Below are positions 46,648 through 54,770 of a stretch of DNA of 64,000 nucleotides, in pieces. The stretch comes from Candidatus Dormiibacterota bacterium (GTDB lineage Bacteria > Chloroflexota > Dormibacteria > Dormibacterales > Dormibacteraceae). Position numbers and translations under genes: made by a program. The stretch lies in the NCBI GenBank assembly GCA_024280995.1, contig JAMXLM010000018.1, positions 434,001-498,000 of the forward strand, in the 5' to 3' direction. The notes beneath the pieces were generated by a model that worked only from the letters and a program-made list of their open reading frames with translations, was not told the origin of the DNA and ran no database searches. Position 1 is the first letter of the stretch; every line of letters starts with the position of its first letter.

Positions 46648-47456
46648 GCGTCGTTGCCGCGCAGGCGGCGGAGCACGCCTCCGATTCCCTTGCGGGAAGC
46701 AGAGGTCTTGGCGGGGGCGGCGGGTTCAGGTGCGGAAGGCGGCGCCGAAACCTCTTGCACGTGCGCGGCACGTGGTTCGTGCTCCTCGTCCTTCTGCGCC
46801 CCGGATCCTGACGAGCGCCGGCGTCTGCGCCGCCGTGAGGAGCTCGAGGTTCGCTCCGGCTTGGCCGCGGCCGCCGGCGGAGCCGCCACCGGGGGAGTCT
46901 CCGGCAGCGCGGTGGGTGCGGCGGGGGTGCCTCCGTTGGTTCGCGACCGACGCCCGCGACGCCGGCGAGACGCCGTTCCCGTCGCCGCGGCCGCCTGCTC
47001 GCCAGTCTGCTGCTGACGCGGTGCGCCGCCGGCGCTCCGCGTGACTTTCGCGCCGATCTCGCCTTCGGCCGCAAGCGCGCCGTCCGCCGTGTGCACGTCC
47101 ACCCGCCAGACCACGATCGCCGAAGGCGCGCCGGCGACGGGCGGACGCTTCTGGGTCAAGGTCCAGCGCGCGTAGATCGTGTCCCCGGCATGCACCGAGC
47201 GCGGGAACTTCCAGTTCAGCCACTCCCACTCCGCCACGGACGGCACGGGCATGTCGACCGAGCCAAGCCCGACCGCCATCGCCACGACGAGGGACGGAGG
47301 CGCGGGGCGGGGGCCGTTGTTGGCCGCCTCGATCGTCAGCGGGGACAGGTCGCCGGCAACGCCGGCGAACAGGGCTATCTCGGCTTCGGTGACCGTCCGG
47401 CGGCGGGTAGTCCACTCGCCGCCAAGCGGGAGATCGTCAAAAGAAAGCGGCTCCAG
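46644..47456 (-). CDS. MaoC-like hotdog protein with basic disordered tail, probable CTG start
   Basis: The first 130 residues are a hotdog fold of the MaoC dehydratase group: PLSFDDLPLGGEWTTRRRTVTEAEIALFAGVAGDLSPLTI, then PPSLVVAMAVGLGSV and NWKFPRSVHAGDTIYARWTL. The usual catalytic His after GDxNP is Thr here (GDLSPLT), so activity is doubtful. A tail of about 140 residues, rich in Arg, Pro, Ala and Ser with runs of Arg, follows. The fold requires a start upstream of the first ATG at 47285; CTG at 47456 gives MEPLSFDDLPLGGEW, and a TATACT box ends nine bases before it. 270 residues. Confidence 0.8.
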   Translation of the reverse strand: MEPLSFDDLPLGGEWTTRRRTVTEAEIALFAGVAGDLSPLTIEAANNGPRPAPPSLVVAMAVGLGSVDMPVPSVAEWEWLNWKFPRSVHAGDTIYARWTLTQKRPPVAGAPSAIVVWRVDVHTADGALAAEGEIGAKVTRSAGGAPRQQQTGEQAAAATGTASRRRRGRRSRTNGGTPAAPTALPETPPVAAPPAAAAKPERTSSSSRRRRRRRSSGSGAQKDEEHEPRAAHVQEVSAPPSAPEPAAPAKTSASRKGIGGVLRRLRGNDA

Positions 47457-47465
47457 ATCGGGCCG

Positions 47466-47471
47466 AGTATA
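47466..47471 (-). promoter_or_regulatory. -10 box TATACT of the MaoC-like gene
   Basis: TATACT (minus sense) matches the TATAAT consensus at five of six positions and ends nine nucleotides before the CTG at 47456, which supports leaderless initiation at that CTG. Confidence 0.5.
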
Positions 47472-47514
47472 GATCGATCTCTGATGATGCCGCGTTAACC
47501 TATCCGGACTTTAG

Positions 47515-48672
47515 ATGGAACCGGCAGGCATTCTGCTCATCGTCTCGGTTCTCCTGGTCGCCGCCCTGTTTCTCCTGACGCTGTCCCTGATGCGCTATCG
47601 CGGCACGGCCCGCGAGCTCGAGGCGGCGCTTGCGGACCAGACCGGGGCGCGCGACCGAGCCGATCTTTTGCTCGCGCTGGCCTCGGCGGTCAACTCCACC
47701 CTGGCGCTCGAAGAGGTACTGAACGTCGCGCTCACCCACGTCGGCCGGCTGATGGGCTCGGTCGCGGGCGCGATGTACCTCGTCCGGCCCGGCAAGGCCG
47801 AGCTCTACCGCGAGTCCTCTTACAACCTGACGACTCGAGCTCGCGGCGGAGCGCGAAAGCTCGACGAGGAACCGATCCGGTCGGCGGTGGCGGCGATGCG
47901 TCCGCTGGTGGTCAATCTCGATGAGCGCTCGGCGCCGGGTCTCGACCAGGGCGGCCATCCCCAGCATGCCCTGGTGGTTCCCATCCAGCGCTCCGGCCAG
48001 CTGATGGGAGCGATGGAGCTGTACCTCAACGCGTGGCGTGAGCTGACCGACGACCAGGTCGAGCTTCTGAACGGCGTTGCCGCTCAGGCGGCCATCGCGA
48101 TCCGCCACGCGCAGCTCTTCGAGGCGCAGGAGGAGAACGCACTGACCGACGAGCTGACCAGGCTCCCCAACCGTCGCGCCCTTGCGCAGCGGTTCTTGCA
48201 GGAGATGCAGCGCGCGCGCCGGCACCGCGCCGGCATCACGTTCGTGATGATCGACCTCGATCACTTCAAGCAGGTGAACGACACCTACGGGCACCTCAAC
48301 GGCGACGCGGTCCTGGCCGAGCTTGCCTCGATCCTGTCGTCTGGACTTCGCGAGTCAGACGTATGCGCCCGGTACGGTGGCGAGGAGTTCGCCTTGATCC
48401 TGCCCGAGACGAACGAGTCCGGCGCGCGAGTCCTGGCGGAGCGCATCCGGGCGAAGGTTGCCGCCGCCACCTTCCCGGGCGGGCTCAAGCTCACCATCAG
48501 CGTCGGGGTCGCGGCGACCGACGACGCCGCCATCTTCACCCAGCTGATCGACCGCGCCGACCAGGCCCTGTACGCCGCGAAGCAGGGAGGGCGCAACCAG
48601 GTGCGGGTTGCGGACATGAGCGCTCCAGCGCCCAAGCCGCACGCGACCAGGACCGAGCCCGAGCCGGTCTAG
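47515..48672 (+). CDS. Diguanylate cyclase with GAF domain
   Basis: Makes cyclic di-GMP. The 385-residue protein has one N-terminal transmembrane helix (about residues 5-27), a GAF domain (about 45-205, LLALASAVNSTLALEEVLNVA to AAIAIRHAQLF) and a GGDEF domain (about 215-370) with TDELTRLPNRRAL, DHFKQVNDTYGHLNGD and YGGEEF. The inhibitory RxxD site (RESD) is present five residues before it. The GAF part would sense a small ligand. A YajQ protein, a possible effector, is at 17.8 kb. Monocistronic by position. Confidence 0.94.
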   Translation: MEPAGILLIVSVLLVAALFLLTLSLMRYRGTARELEAALADQTGARDRADLLLALASAVNSTLALEEVLNVALTHVGRLMGSVAGAMYLVRPGKAELYRESSYNLTTRARGGARKLDEEPIRSAVAAMRPLVVNLDERSAPGLDQGGHPQHALVVPIQRSGQLMGAMELYLNAWRELTDDQVELLNGVAAQAAIAIRHAQLFEAQEENALTDELTRLPNRRALAQRFLQEMQRARRHRAGITFVMIDLDHFKQVNDTYGHLNGDAVLAELASILSSGLRESDVCARYGGEEFALILPETNESGARVLAERIRAKVAAATFPGGLKLTISVGVAATDDAAIFTQLIDRADQALYAAKQGGRNQVRVADMSAPAPKPHATRTEPEPV

Positions 48673-48681
48673 GGATTACAC

Positions 48682-49899
48682 CTAGGCGACGCGGCCTTCG
48701 GTCGCCCGAGCGCTTCGCCGGCGTGACATCTCGCTCTGCATCGCCGCCATGACCAGCACCAGGACCACCGAGGTTGCGGCGCACGCGGTGAAGCCGGGTG
48801 CGTAGCCGAAGCCCTGGACGATCGGACCGAAGAGCAGCGGCCCCGCCGACAGCCCGAGAAACAGGATCGAGCCGTATGCGCCCATCGTCACCCCGCGGGT
48901 CGATCCGGTAGACAGGTCCGCGAAGACGACGCCGATGGCGACGAATGCCGCGGCCATGAACGGCGTGCCGATCGCCAGCACGACCGCGGGCGCGGCAAAA
49001 CCGCCGAGGTGCCCGATCACCGCCAACGCGATCGACCAGACGAGGCCTCCGACGAAGATGACCGGCCAGCGCTGCCGCATGCGGTCGACCAACCAACCGG
49101 CGGGTATACGAGACGCGCCGTTGAAGACCGCCTGCAGGGCGAGAAGGTATCCGACCTGCGAGCTCGGAAGCTGTAGCGACTCCTTGCCGAAGACCGGCAA
49201 GAAGGCGCTGATCGTGCCCCATCCCAGCGTCATCGCGATCAGCCCGACCGTCACGGGCGCGAACGCCGGCTGCGCGGCGAGGGCGCGAAGCGGCTCCCGA
49301 AGTGCCAGGCCGCGCGCCGAGCGCTGGGTGGTGTTGCCGGCCGCGATCGCGCCCGGCACTGACAGGATCAACAACGCGGTGGTGATCGCTATGTCCGCCC
49401 GCAGGTCGATCCAGCGCAGGGCCACTCCCGCGATCGAGGGACCGAGGAAGAACCCCGCCTGCATCGAGAACGTGAGCCAGCCCAGCGCGCGGCCGCGCCG
49501 CGATGGCGCAACCGACTCGGTGACCGCGCTGAACACGGCCGACTGCTGGATGCCGGCCGCCAGGCCGCCGACGACCTGCCAGAGGAAAAGTGGGGCCACA
49601 GTCGTCGTGGCCGCGGTTGCGAGCTGCGACCCGGCGGCCAGCACCAGCGAGACGACGATCAGCGTGCGGGCCCCAAAACGGTCGACCAGCACTCCCGAAG
49701 GGAGCGAGAGAACTGCCGCTGCCAGCGTCGAGACGGCGAACAGCGCGCCGACCGCGAACCGGTTTGCACCGATCTCGTGCGCGTAGAGCGGAACGGTAAG
49801 GCCGCGCGCCGCGAGGGCTGCAAAGATGGCCGCCGCAGCGAGGTACAGCCACAGACTCCGGCCCGACTGACCGACCGGCCGGCTCACGGCTCCTACCAT
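48682..49899 (-). CDS. MFS transporter
   Basis: A 405-residue protein with twelve predicted helices. The first loop carries SGVLVDRFGARTLI (motif A) and the matching loop between helices 8 and 9 reads AGWLVDRMRQRW. It has a PSRRGRALGWLTFSMQAGFFLGPSIAG segment, like sugar or drug efflux members. The ATG at 49899 is chosen since the helix begins about 15 residues later; an upstream start would add 17 residues. Substrate unknown. It converges on the GGDEF gene with a nine-base gap. Confidence 0.87.
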   Translation of the reverse strand: MVGAVSRPVGQSGRSLWLYLAAAAIFAALAARGLTVPLYAHEIGANRFAVGALFAVSTLAAAVLSLPSGVLVDRFGARTLIVVSLVLAAGSQLATAATTTVAPLFLWQVVGGLAAGIQQSAVFSAVTESVAPSRRGRALGWLTFSMQAGFFLGPSIAGVALRWIDLRADIAITTALLILSVPGAIAAGNTTQRSARGLALREPLRALAAQPAFAPVTVGLIAMTLGWGTISAFLPVFGKESLQLPSSQVGYLLALQAVFNGASRIPAGWLVDRMRQRWPVIFVGGLVWSIALAVIGHLGGFAAPAVVLAIGTPFMAAAFVAIGVVFADLSTGSTRGVTMGAYGSILFLGLSAGPLLFGPIVQGFGYAPGFTACAATSVVLVLVMAAMQSEMSRRRSARATEGRVA

Positions 49900-49991
49900 A
49901 CCGGCGACATGGGGAGCGAACGGGTGATCCTGGTCATCGCGATACCTCAAACCGGTGGGACGGCCGGCGCATTCGACGCGGACCCGGGACC

Positions 49992-50735
49992 ATGACGGCG
50001 GAGCGCGCTGCCGAGCTGCTGCGCGGGGCGCGTCACGGGCTCGCGCTCACCGGTGCGGGCGTGTCCGCGGAGAGCGGCATCCCGACGTTTCGAGGCGAGG
50101 GAGGGGTCTGGACCCGGTACGACCCCGTCAAGGTTGCTTCGATCGAGGCCTTCCTCGCCGATCCCGCCGAGTACTGGCGTGTGTCGAAGGAGCGCGGCCG
50201 CGTCGCCCTGGCGGCCAGGCCCAACCCCGGACATCTCGCGCTCGCTTCGCTCGAGCAAGGCGGCCATCTCGTCGCGGTCGTGACGCAGAACACCGACGGG
50301 CTGCACCGAGATGCGGGGACGAGGCGCCTGATCGAGCTCCACGGGTCGGGCCGCACGGTCGAATGCCTGACGTGCGGGCGAACCGAGCCGCGCGCTGACG
50401 TCCAGGCGCGACTGGACGTGGAGATGCCGCCGCGCTGCAAGCACTGCGGCGGCGCCATCCTCAAGCCGACGGTCGTTCTGTTCGGGGAGCAGATGCCGGC
50501 GGCAGCGACGCGTGAGGCCTTCGAGCTGGCGGCTAAGACCGACGTGATGCTGGTCGTGGGGACCTCGCTTGTCGTCTACCCGGCGGCCGAGGTGCCGCTG
50601 CTCGCGTTGCGCTCGGGCGCTCGCATGATCGTCGTGAATGCCGAGGCGACGCCGTTCGACGCACTGGCAGAGGTCGTGATCCACGGCCGCTCCGGCGAGG
50701 TGCTGCCCGAGATCGTCCGCCTCATAGATGGGTGA
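49992..50735 (+). CDS. NAD-dependent protein deacylase, sirtuin family
   Basis: Removes acyl groups from lysines with NAD. The 247-residue protein has ALTGAGVSAESGIPTFRG, TQNTDGLH, the catalytic His in IELHGSG and a zinc site of two CxxC pairs (ECLTCGR and PPRCKHCGG), then GTSLVVYPAAEVP and VVNAEATPFD. The residues that mark class III desuccinylases (Tyr and Arg after the GAGxSAESGIPTFRG segment) appear as WTRYDPVKVAS, so acyl preference is not decided. It converges with birA, overlapping 14 bp. Confidence 0.94.
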   Translation: MTAERAAELLRGARHGLALTGAGVSAESGIPTFRGEGGVWTRYDPVKVASIEAFLADPAEYWRVSKERGRVALAARPNPGHLALASLEQGGHLVAVVTQNTDGLHRDAGTRRLIELHGSGRTVECLTCGRTEPRADVQARLDVEMPPRCKHCGGAILKPTVVLFGEQMPAAATREAFELAAKTDVMLVVGTSLVVYPAAEVPLLALRSGARMIVVNAEATPFDALAEVVIHGRSGEVLPEIVRLIDG

Positions 50736-51321
50736 CGCTGCCCGCGACGAACGCGCGGCCGTCGACGATCAGCTCACCGCGCGGCCCGAGATCCTGCGCG
50801 ACGCCCTCCGTGCCGTCGATCCGCACCTTCCGGCCTAGCGTCGCCGACAGTTTGCGCCAGCGCGCGAGCACGTCGTCGGTGGGCCTGACGGTCCACTCCT
50901 CGATCTTCGACCGCAGCCGTTCAAGGACCTCGTCCCGAGGCCGATCCAGCTTCGCGGCGCCGTCCGGCGCCCACGTCAGGTTGATGCCGATGCCGCAGAT
51001 CGCCTTGTGCGCCGTCGCCTCGACCAGGATCCCGCCCAGCTTGCGATCGTCGAGCAGCAGGTCGTTCGGCCACTTGAGCCGCACGTCCGGGCCGCACGCC
51101 TCCGCGGCCGCAACCCCGGCGGCGAGGCTGAGCACCGGGTTTGGATGCAGCACGAACGACACGAGCAGCGCGGTGCCAGGCGGCGCCTCCCAGCGTCGAT
51201 CCATGCGCCCACGACCTTCGGTCTGGTGATCCGCGACGACAACGGATCCGACAGGCATGTCGCGCGCAACGTCCTGGGTGGATCTCACCGACTCGAGCCG
51301 CACGACTTGCCCATGACTCAT
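50722..51321 (-). CDS. birA: Biotin-[acetyl-CoA-carboxylase] ligase
   Basis: Attaches biotin to carboxyl-carrier proteins. The 199-residue protein has VRLESVRSTQDVARD, the biotin loop ADHQTEGRGRMDRRWEAPPGTALLVSFVL and the catalytic lysine in RLKWPNDLLLDDRKLGGILVE. There is no N-terminal helix-turn-helix, so it is the non-regulatory group I type. The ATG at 51321 has TAGCTT ending seven nucleotides before it, a leaderless arrangement. Confidence 0.93.
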   Translation of the reverse strand: MSHGQVVRLESVRSTQDVARDMPVGSVVVADHQTEGRGRMDRRWEAPPGTALLVSFVLHPNPVLSLAAGVAAAEACGPDVRLKWPNDLLLDDRKLGGILVEATAHKAICGIGINLTWAPDGAAKLDRPRDEVLERLRSKIEEWTVRPTDDVLARWRKLSATLGRKVRIDGTEGVAQDLGPRGELIVDGRAFVAGSVTHL

Positions 51322-51345
51322 GCTCGGTAAGCTACATCCAGCCCA

Positions 51346-51534
51346 ATGAAGGTTCACCGAGCGATCGTGCTCGTGGTGATGATGCTGATCGGGGTGGGCG
51401 CGCTCATCCTCCTGACAGCGGCCGGGATCGCGACCTTCGACAGCCGCAGCCTCATCGCGCTGGTGGTCGTGGTCGTCGCGGCGGTGATCGGCGGAGTTGC
51501 GTTTAGCTGGCAGCGCTACAACCGTCGCTCGTGA
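51346..51534 (+). CDS. Small two-helix membrane protein
   Basis: A 62-residue protein of two hydrophobic helices (about 6-28 and 36-53) with a short TFDSRS loop and a basic end (WQRYNRRS). Its stop overlaps the fgd start (GTGA), so it may be the first gene of the F420 operon. No family recognised. Confidence 0.6.
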   Translation: MKVHRAIVLVVMMLIGVGALILLTAAGIATFDSRSLIALVVVVVAAVIGGVAFSWQRYNRRS

Positions 51535-52544
51535 AGCCGCCGCTTCGGTTGGGGTACAAGGCGAGCGCAGAGCAGTTCAGCGCGCGCGAGCTTCTCGAGT
51601 TCTCCGTCGAGGCCGAGGCCAATGGTTTCGACTCCGTCTTCATCAGCGACCATTTCCAGCCCTGGCGGCACTCCGACGGCCACGCGCCCTTCGCCTTCTC
51701 ATGGCTCGGCGCGGTGGGCGAGCGGACCTCGCGCGTTCTGCTCGGCACCTCGGTAAGCACCCCGACTTTCCGTTTCCACCCGGCGCTGGTCGCGCAGGCT
51801 TTCGGCACGCTGGGTGAGCTGATCCCCGACCGGATGATCCTCGGCGTCGGCACCGGCGAGCACCTGAACGAAGGCGCGCTCGGCATTCCCTGGCCCGACA
51901 ACAAGGAGCGGTTCGCTCGCCTGCGCGAGGCCGTCAAGCTCATCCGCATCCTGTGGAGCGAGGACTCGGTGACGTTTGACGGCGACTACTTCCACACGCG
52001 CAACGCGACCATCTACGAAAAGCCCGACCGGCCGATCCCGATCTACATCGGCGCGGGCGGTCCGCAGGTCGCTAAGTACGCCGGCCGGGCGGGCGACGGG
52101 CTCATCGTCACCTCCGGCAAGGGAATGGAGCTCTACTCCGACCAGTTGCTTCCGGCGTTCTCCGATGGTGCCAGGGACTCCGGACGCGACCCCGACGAGC
52201 TCGACAAGATGATCGAGGTGAAGGTCTCGTTCGACACAGATCGGTCCCGCGCGATGGAGGACACCAAGATCTGGGCGGCGCTCGCGCTGCCCGGCGAGAG
52301 CAAGGCCGGGATAGACGACCCGCGTGAGATGGAGCGACTTGCCAAAACGGTGGAGGACGTGGCGCATCGTCGCTGGCTCGTCTCGGACGATCCCGACGAG
52401 CACCTCGAGCAGCTGCGCCCCTACCTCGAGCTGGGCTTCACGCACCTCGTCTTCCACTCGCCGACAGACTCGCAGTCGCGATTCCTCGAGCTCTATGGCG
52501 CGCAGATCCTGCCGAAGATCCGCGAGCGGTGGGGCAAGGCATGA
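51531..52544 (+). CDS. fgd: F420-dependent glucose-6-phosphate dehydrogenase
   Basis: Reduces coenzyme F420 with glucose 6-phosphate. The 337-residue protein matches the mycobacterial FGD closely in landmarks: LGYKASAEQFSARELLEF, SDHFQPWRHSDGHAPF, GTSVSTPTFRFHPALVAQAFGT, GVGTGEHLNE, ERFARLREAV, IYIGAGGPQVAKYAGRAGDG and a C-terminal THLVFHSP segment. These include the F420-contact residues D and H of SDH and the active-site W and E of that family. It is followed by three F420 biosynthesis genes, which supports the assignment. GTG at 51531. Confidence 0.95.
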   Translation: MKPPLRLGYKASAEQFSARELLEFSVEAEANGFDSVFISDHFQPWRHSDGHAPFAFSWLGAVGERTSRVLLGTSVSTPTFRFHPALVAQAFGTLGELIPDRMILGVGTGEHLNEGALGIPWPDNKERFARLREAVKLIRILWSEDSVTFDGDYFHTRNATIYEKPDRPIPIYIGAGGPQVAKYAGRAGDGLIVTSGKGMELYSDQLLPAFSDGARDSGRDPDELDKMIEVKVSFDTDRSRAMEDTKIWAALALPGESKAGIDDPREMERLAKTVEDVAHRRWLVSDDPDEHLEQLRPYLELGFTHLVFHSPTDSQSRFLELYGAQILPKIRERWGKA

Positions 52545-53131
52545 AGACCTGGGTGATCGTCCTCGTCAAGGACTTCGACTCTGCCAAGGAGCGGCTGCGT
52601 CCGGCCCTCGGCGCGAAGTCGCGGCGCGCGCTCGCGCGCAACAACGCCCGGCTTGCGGTCAACGCCGCGGCCGCGGGCGATCACGTCCTGGTGGTCACCG
52701 GGTCGGACGAGGTCGCCGACATGGCTGTGTCGTGGGGCGCCGACATCTTGCTGGAGCCCCATGAGGAGGGCCAGAACGTCGCCGCACGTCGCGGGATCGA
52801 CCGCGCGATGACGGGCGGTGCGGACTCTGTGCTGTTGCTGTCGAGCGATCTGCCACTGGTGACCGAGGCCGCCGTGCGCGAGATGCTGCTCGCGGCGGCG
52901 CGCCACCCGGCGCCGATCGCCGTCGCCGCACCGGCGACCGGCAGAGGCGGCACGAACGCTCTCTACCTGCGCCCACCGGACGTCATCGGCCTTCACTTCG
53001 GCGACAAGTCGCTGGCTCAGTTCCGGGCCGACGCGCAGGCCAAGGGAGTGAAGTTCGCGGTGTTTCAGTCCGACGCGATGGCGCTTGACCTCGACGAGCC
53101 CTCAGACCTGGCCCGCGTCCACGCGGTGTGA
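52541..53131 (+). CDS. cofC: 2-phospho-L-lactate/phosphoenolpyruvate guanylyltransferase (CofC/FbiD)
   Basis: Activates the three-carbon phosphate for F420 synthesis by adding GMP. The 196-residue protein has TWVIVLVKDFDSAKERLRPAL, VVTGSDEVADMA, LLLSSDLPLVTEAAV and a C-terminal LDLDEPSDLARV, a standard CofC layout. Whether it uses phosphoenolpyruvate, as in actinobacteria, or phospholactate, as in archaea, cannot be told. ATGA overlap with fgd. Confidence 0.92.
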   Translation: MKTWVIVLVKDFDSAKERLRPALGAKSRRALARNNARLAVNAAAAGDHVLVVTGSDEVADMAVSWGADILLEPHEEGQNVAARRGIDRAMTGGADSVLLLSSDLPLVTEAAVREMLLAAARHPAPIAVAAPATGRGGTNALYLRPPDVIGLHFGDKSLAQFRADAQAKGVKFAVFQSDAMALDLDEPSDLARVHAV

Positions 53132-53862
53132 AGGTACAGCTCCTTCCGGTCGAAGGGCTGCCCGAGGTGCGGCCCGGCGACGACCTTGGACACCTCATCG
53201 CTTCCCGCGCCTCGCTGCAGGCTGGCGATGTCGTCGTGGTCGCCCAGAAGGTCGTATCCAAAGCGGAAGGCCGCATGGTCGACCTCGACTCGGTACGCGC
53301 GAGCGACGAGGCTGTGCGCATCGCGCCCGGGCTGGTCGCGCAACCTGACCCGCGTTTCGTCCAGGTCGTGCTCGACGAAAGCGCTCGCGTCTTGCGTTCG
53401 GAGAGAGTGCTCATCACCGAGACGCGGCACGGATTCGTCTGCGCGAACGCCGGCGTCGACCACTCCAACACCGGTGAGGCGAACGTGGTCACGCTGCTTC
53501 CGCTCGACCCGGACGCCAGCGCCGCGGGGATGCGCGAGCGGATTCGCGGCATCGCCGGTATCGACGTCGGTGTGATCGTCTCCGACACCTTCGGCAGGCC
53601 CTGGCGCCTGGGCATCCAGAACGTCGCTCTCGGCCTCGCCGGCCTGCCCGCGGTCCTCGACCTCCGCGGCACGCCGGACGACAACGGGCGTCCGATGCAG
53701 GCAACGGTGCTTGCGGTCGCCGACGACGTGGCAGCTTCGGCGGGCCTGGTCATGGGCAAGACCGCGCGCACGCCGGCGGTGATCGTCCGCGGCCTGGCGC
53801 TCACCGGCGATGGCTCAGGTCACGACCTCATACGCCCGGCGGCGGAGGACCTCTTTCGATGA
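53128..53862 (+). CDS. cofE: F420-0:gamma-glutamyl ligase (CofE)
   Basis: Adds glutamates to F420-0 in a GTP-dependent reaction. The 244-residue protein has LPEVRPGDDLGHLIA, VVVAQKVVSKAEGRMVDL, the metal-binding ETRHGFVCANAGVDHSNTGE, VIVSDTFGRPWRLGIQNVALG and a closing RGLALTGDGSGHDLIRP. It is the CofE domain alone. In mycobacteria the same domain is fused to an FMN reductase part (FbiB); that part is absent here. GTGA overlap with cofC. Confidence 0.94.
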   Translation: MKVQLLPVEGLPEVRPGDDLGHLIASRASLQAGDVVVVAQKVVSKAEGRMVDLDSVRASDEAVRIAPGLVAQPDPRFVQVVLDESARVLRSERVLITETRHGFVCANAGVDHSNTGEANVVTLLPLDPDASAAGMRERIRGIAGIDVGVIVSDTFGRPWRLGIQNVALGLAGLPAVLDLRGTPDDNGRPMQATVLAVADDVAASAGLVMGKTARTPAVIVRGLALTGDGSGHDLIRPAAEDLFR

Positions 53863-54770
53863 GGGTCGTGATCCTGGCGGGCGGGACTGGCGGCGCGGCG
53901 CTCGCCGCGGGCATCCAGGCGGTGGCGCCGCAGCACGAGCTGACCGTGATCGCAAACACCGCCGACGACGACGAGTTCTGGGGAGTGCTGGTCTGCCCGG
54001 ACATCGACGCCGTGATCTATCGGTTGGCCGGAGTCTTCAACGACCAGGCCGGATACGGCCTGCGGTACGACACGTTTCACGTGCTGGACGCGATGGACCG
54101 GATCGGCGAGGCGGCCTGGTTTCGCATCGGCGACAAGGACCTCGCAACGCATCTCGTGCGCACCGGCATGCTCCGGCGTGGCTGCACCCTGACGGAAGCG
54201 ACCCGCGAGCTGTGCGCGCGATTCGGCGTCCGCGCCCGCGTGCTGCCCATGTCGGACGCGGACGTTCGCACCAGGTTTACGACCGACGCGGGCGAGCTCT
54301 CGTTTCAGGAGTACTTCGTGCGCGAGCGGCTCTCACCGCGGCTTCGGAACATCGCGTTCGCCGGCATCGATACGGCGCGTGCCACGCCCCAGGTCGTGTC
54401 GGCGCTGAACGACGCCGACCTGGTCGTCATCGGCCCGTCGAATCCTTTGATCTCCATCGCACCGATCCTCGCCTTGACTCGCGAGCACGTCGCGCGAGAG
54501 CGGGCTGTAGCGGTGACGCCCATCGTCGCGGGAGCGTCGTTGAAGGGGCCGACGGTGGACATGATGCGCGCGCTCGGCCACGACCCGAGCCCGGTCGAGG
54601 TCGCGCGAATGTACGAGGCCGTAGCCGCGAGCTTCGTCCTCGACAGCCGGGACGCCGGCCTGGCCGGCGCCATCACCAAGATGGGTTATCGGGTGCTGAT
54701 CGCCGACACCGTGATGCGCGACGGCGGCCGTGCGCTGGCCGAGATGGTGCTGAGCGCCGTCGCTAGGTGA
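53859..54770 (+). CDS. cofD: 2-phospho-L-lactate transferase (CofD/FbiA)
   Basis: Joins the activated three-carbon unit to Fo, making the F420-0 or dehydro-F420-0 core. The 303-residue protein opens RVVILAGGTGGAALAAGIQAV, has NTADDDEFWGVLVCPDIDAVIYRLAG, RIGDKDLATHLVRTGML and IGPSNPLISIAPILAL, all CofD landmarks. ATGA overlap with cofE. fbiC, which makes Fo, is not in the window. Confidence 0.95.
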   Translation: MRVVILAGGTGGAALAAGIQAVAPQHELTVIANTADDDEFWGVLVCPDIDAVIYRLAGVFNDQAGYGLRYDTFHVLDAMDRIGEAAWFRIGDKDLATHLVRTGMLRRGCTLTEATRELCARFGVRARVLPMSDADVRTRFTTDAGELSFQEYFVRERLSPRLRNIAFAGIDTARATPQVVSALNDADLVVIGPSNPLISIAPILALTREHVARERAVAVTPIVAGASLKGPTVDMMRALGHDPSPVEVARMYEAVAASFVLDSRDAGLAGAITKMGYRVLIADTVMRDGGRALAEMVLSAVAR

